This document shows positions 63,266 through 64,000 of a stretch of DNA of 64,000 nt, one piece after another. Source of the DNA: Bacillus sp. CH30_1T. Its GTDB lineage: Bacteria > Bacillota > Bacilli > Bacillales > Bacillaceae_B. The DNA lies in assembly GCF_008364765.1 (NCBI RefSeq), contig NZ_VTUY01000006.1, positions 117,169 through 181,168 of the forward strand. Reading direction: 5' to 3'. Under the pieces are notes generated by a model. That model was not told the DNA's origin and ran no database searches. It saw only the letters and a list, made by a program, of their open reading frames with translations. Position 1 is the stretch's first letter. Every line of letters begins with the position of its first letter. The position numbers were made by a program, and so were the translations under genes.

Positions 63266-64000
63266 ATGAGTACAGGTTCTACAAACGATGTTCAATTAGT
63301 AATCATAACAGGGATGTCCGGAGCTGGTAAAACGGTTGCCATTCAGAGCTTCGAGGATTTAGGATTCTTCTGTGTGGACAACCTGCCGCCGACTCTTCTG
63401 CCAAAATTTTTGGAACTGATGAAAGAGTCCGGTAATAAAATGAATAAGGTCGCCCTTGTGATGGACCTTAGGGGAAGGGAATTCTTTGATCATCTATTTA
63501 AAGCACTGGATGAATTAGCGGAAACCTCCTGGGTGACACCGCAGGTTTTATATCTTGATGCAGATGATTCTTCTCTTGTCAGACGATACAAGGAAACGCG
63601 CCGTTCTCATCCGCTCGCTCCTTCAGGATTGCCTCTTGAAGGGATTCGTCAGGAAAGAGAGCTCCTTGAAGAGTTAAAAGGACGTGCGCAGTTAATTTAT
63701 ACGACTTCAACCATGAAGCCAAGAGAGCTTCGGGAAAAGATTTTAACGGAATTCTCGGTGAACAAGAAGACGATTTTCACGGTGAATGTCGTTTCTTTCG
63801 GTTTCAAGCACGGAATCCCGATCGATGCTGATTTGGTGTTTGATGTACGTTTCCTGCCAAATCCTCACTATATCGATCATATGAGACCGAAAACGGGATT
63901 GGATGAAGAAGTGTCCACCTACGTATTGAAATGGAATGAAACGAATAAATTCATCGAGAAAGTAACCGATTTATTGTCATTCATGCTTCCTCAATACAAG
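63266..64000 (+). CDS. rapZ: RNase adapter RapZ / YvcJ GTP-binding protein (3' end outside window)
   Basis: An open frame of 245 codons reaches the right edge without a stop; the family is about 295 residues, so roughly 50 are missing. Walker [13 protein letters not shown] (about 18-25), [22 protein letters not shown] and [12 protein letters not shown] are typical of the family. In B. subtilis YvcJ binds GTP and influences competence. The start has GGGGGAAGAG in front of it. Second gene of yvcI-rapZ-yvcK-whiA-crh in Bacillus. Confidence 0.95.
   Translation, partial: MSTGSTNDVQLVIITGMSGAGKTVAIQSFEDLGFFCVDNLPPTLLPKFLELMKESGNKMNKVALVMDLRGREFFDHLFKALDELAETSWVTPQVLYLDADDSSLVRRYKETRRSHPLAPSGLPLEGIRQERELLEELKGRAQLIYTTSTMKPRELREKILTEFSVNKKTIFTVNVVSFGFKHGIPIDADLVFDVRFLPNPHYIDHMRPKTGLDEEVSTYVLKWNETNKFIEKVTDLLSFMLPQYK

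Overview
The window is an ordinary chromosomal stretch of a low-to-mid GC, spore-forming Bacillaceae species (a Bacillus or Rossellomorea-like organism). The evidence is the gene content and order: csbA-uvrBA, yvlABCD, hprK-lgt-yvoD-ppaX-yvoF, hisZGDBHAFI-yvcD-trxB and yvcI-rapZ follow the Bacillus subtilis order. ctpB-minJ and a ywrABCD-like cluster, Gram-positive ribosome binding sites, TTG/GTG starts and Bacillus-type riboswitches and operators agree. I saw no prophage, transposase, CRISPR array, rRNA or tRNA.

Layout. 1-1200: end of a PepSY-like gene, a nested interspersed repeat, then a c-di-GMP-I riboswitch with terminator that leads into one small orphan gene. 1290-2520: zinc-sparing ribosomal proteins S14 (rpsN2) and L31 (rpmE2) behind a Zur box, and a second Zur box with no gene after it. 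2660-4950: methyltransferase, membrane protein plus TlpA-like thioredoxin, DUF302 protein. 5070-9510: sulfur/methionine genes, including a SAM-I riboswitch in front of metY-metX; two exactly periodic short-repeat arrays (7 x 25 bp and 5 x 20 bp) lie in their non-coding gaps. 9680-12560: ctpB and minJ. 12810-21650: Lrp regulator, five-gene peptide (possibly glutathione/gamma-glutamyl) ABC importer, cytosolic gamma-glutamyltransferase homologue and a split chromate transporter pair. 21800-24500: cobinamide-salvage trio. 24826-31570: dicarboxylate/glutamate symporter, lipoprotein-response regulator-kinase operon, polysaccharide deacetylase, DUF1206 protein. 31700-34190: c-di-AMP riboswitch and ktrAB. 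34975-39100: serC-serA, hydrolase, HD nucleotidase, csbA. 39230-44560: dense DnaA-box cluster, LexA box, uvrBA. 44770-51000: yvl cluster, hprK-lgt operon. 51250-58050: complete histidine operon. 58170-64000: yvcD, trxB, a 50-aa FbpA-like gene on the minus strand, tnrA with a probable autoregulatory TnrA box, SGNH hydrolase, Nudix hydrolase and the start of rapZ, cut by the window edge.

The strongest second-look items are regulatory or repetitive rather than protein systems: the c-di-GMP riboswitch driving an unrecognised 79-93 aa protein; the orphan Zur-box transcript; the two periodic arrays in the met region; the DnaA-box cluster ahead of uvrBA; the nested repeat whose empty site is present elsewhere in the window; a repeat copy sitting in the expression platform of the c-di-AMP riboswitch; and GAGGGACGGACC hairpins placed directly behind stop codons, including inside the his operon. 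All gene identities come from reading motifs and remembered family features; no database search was run.
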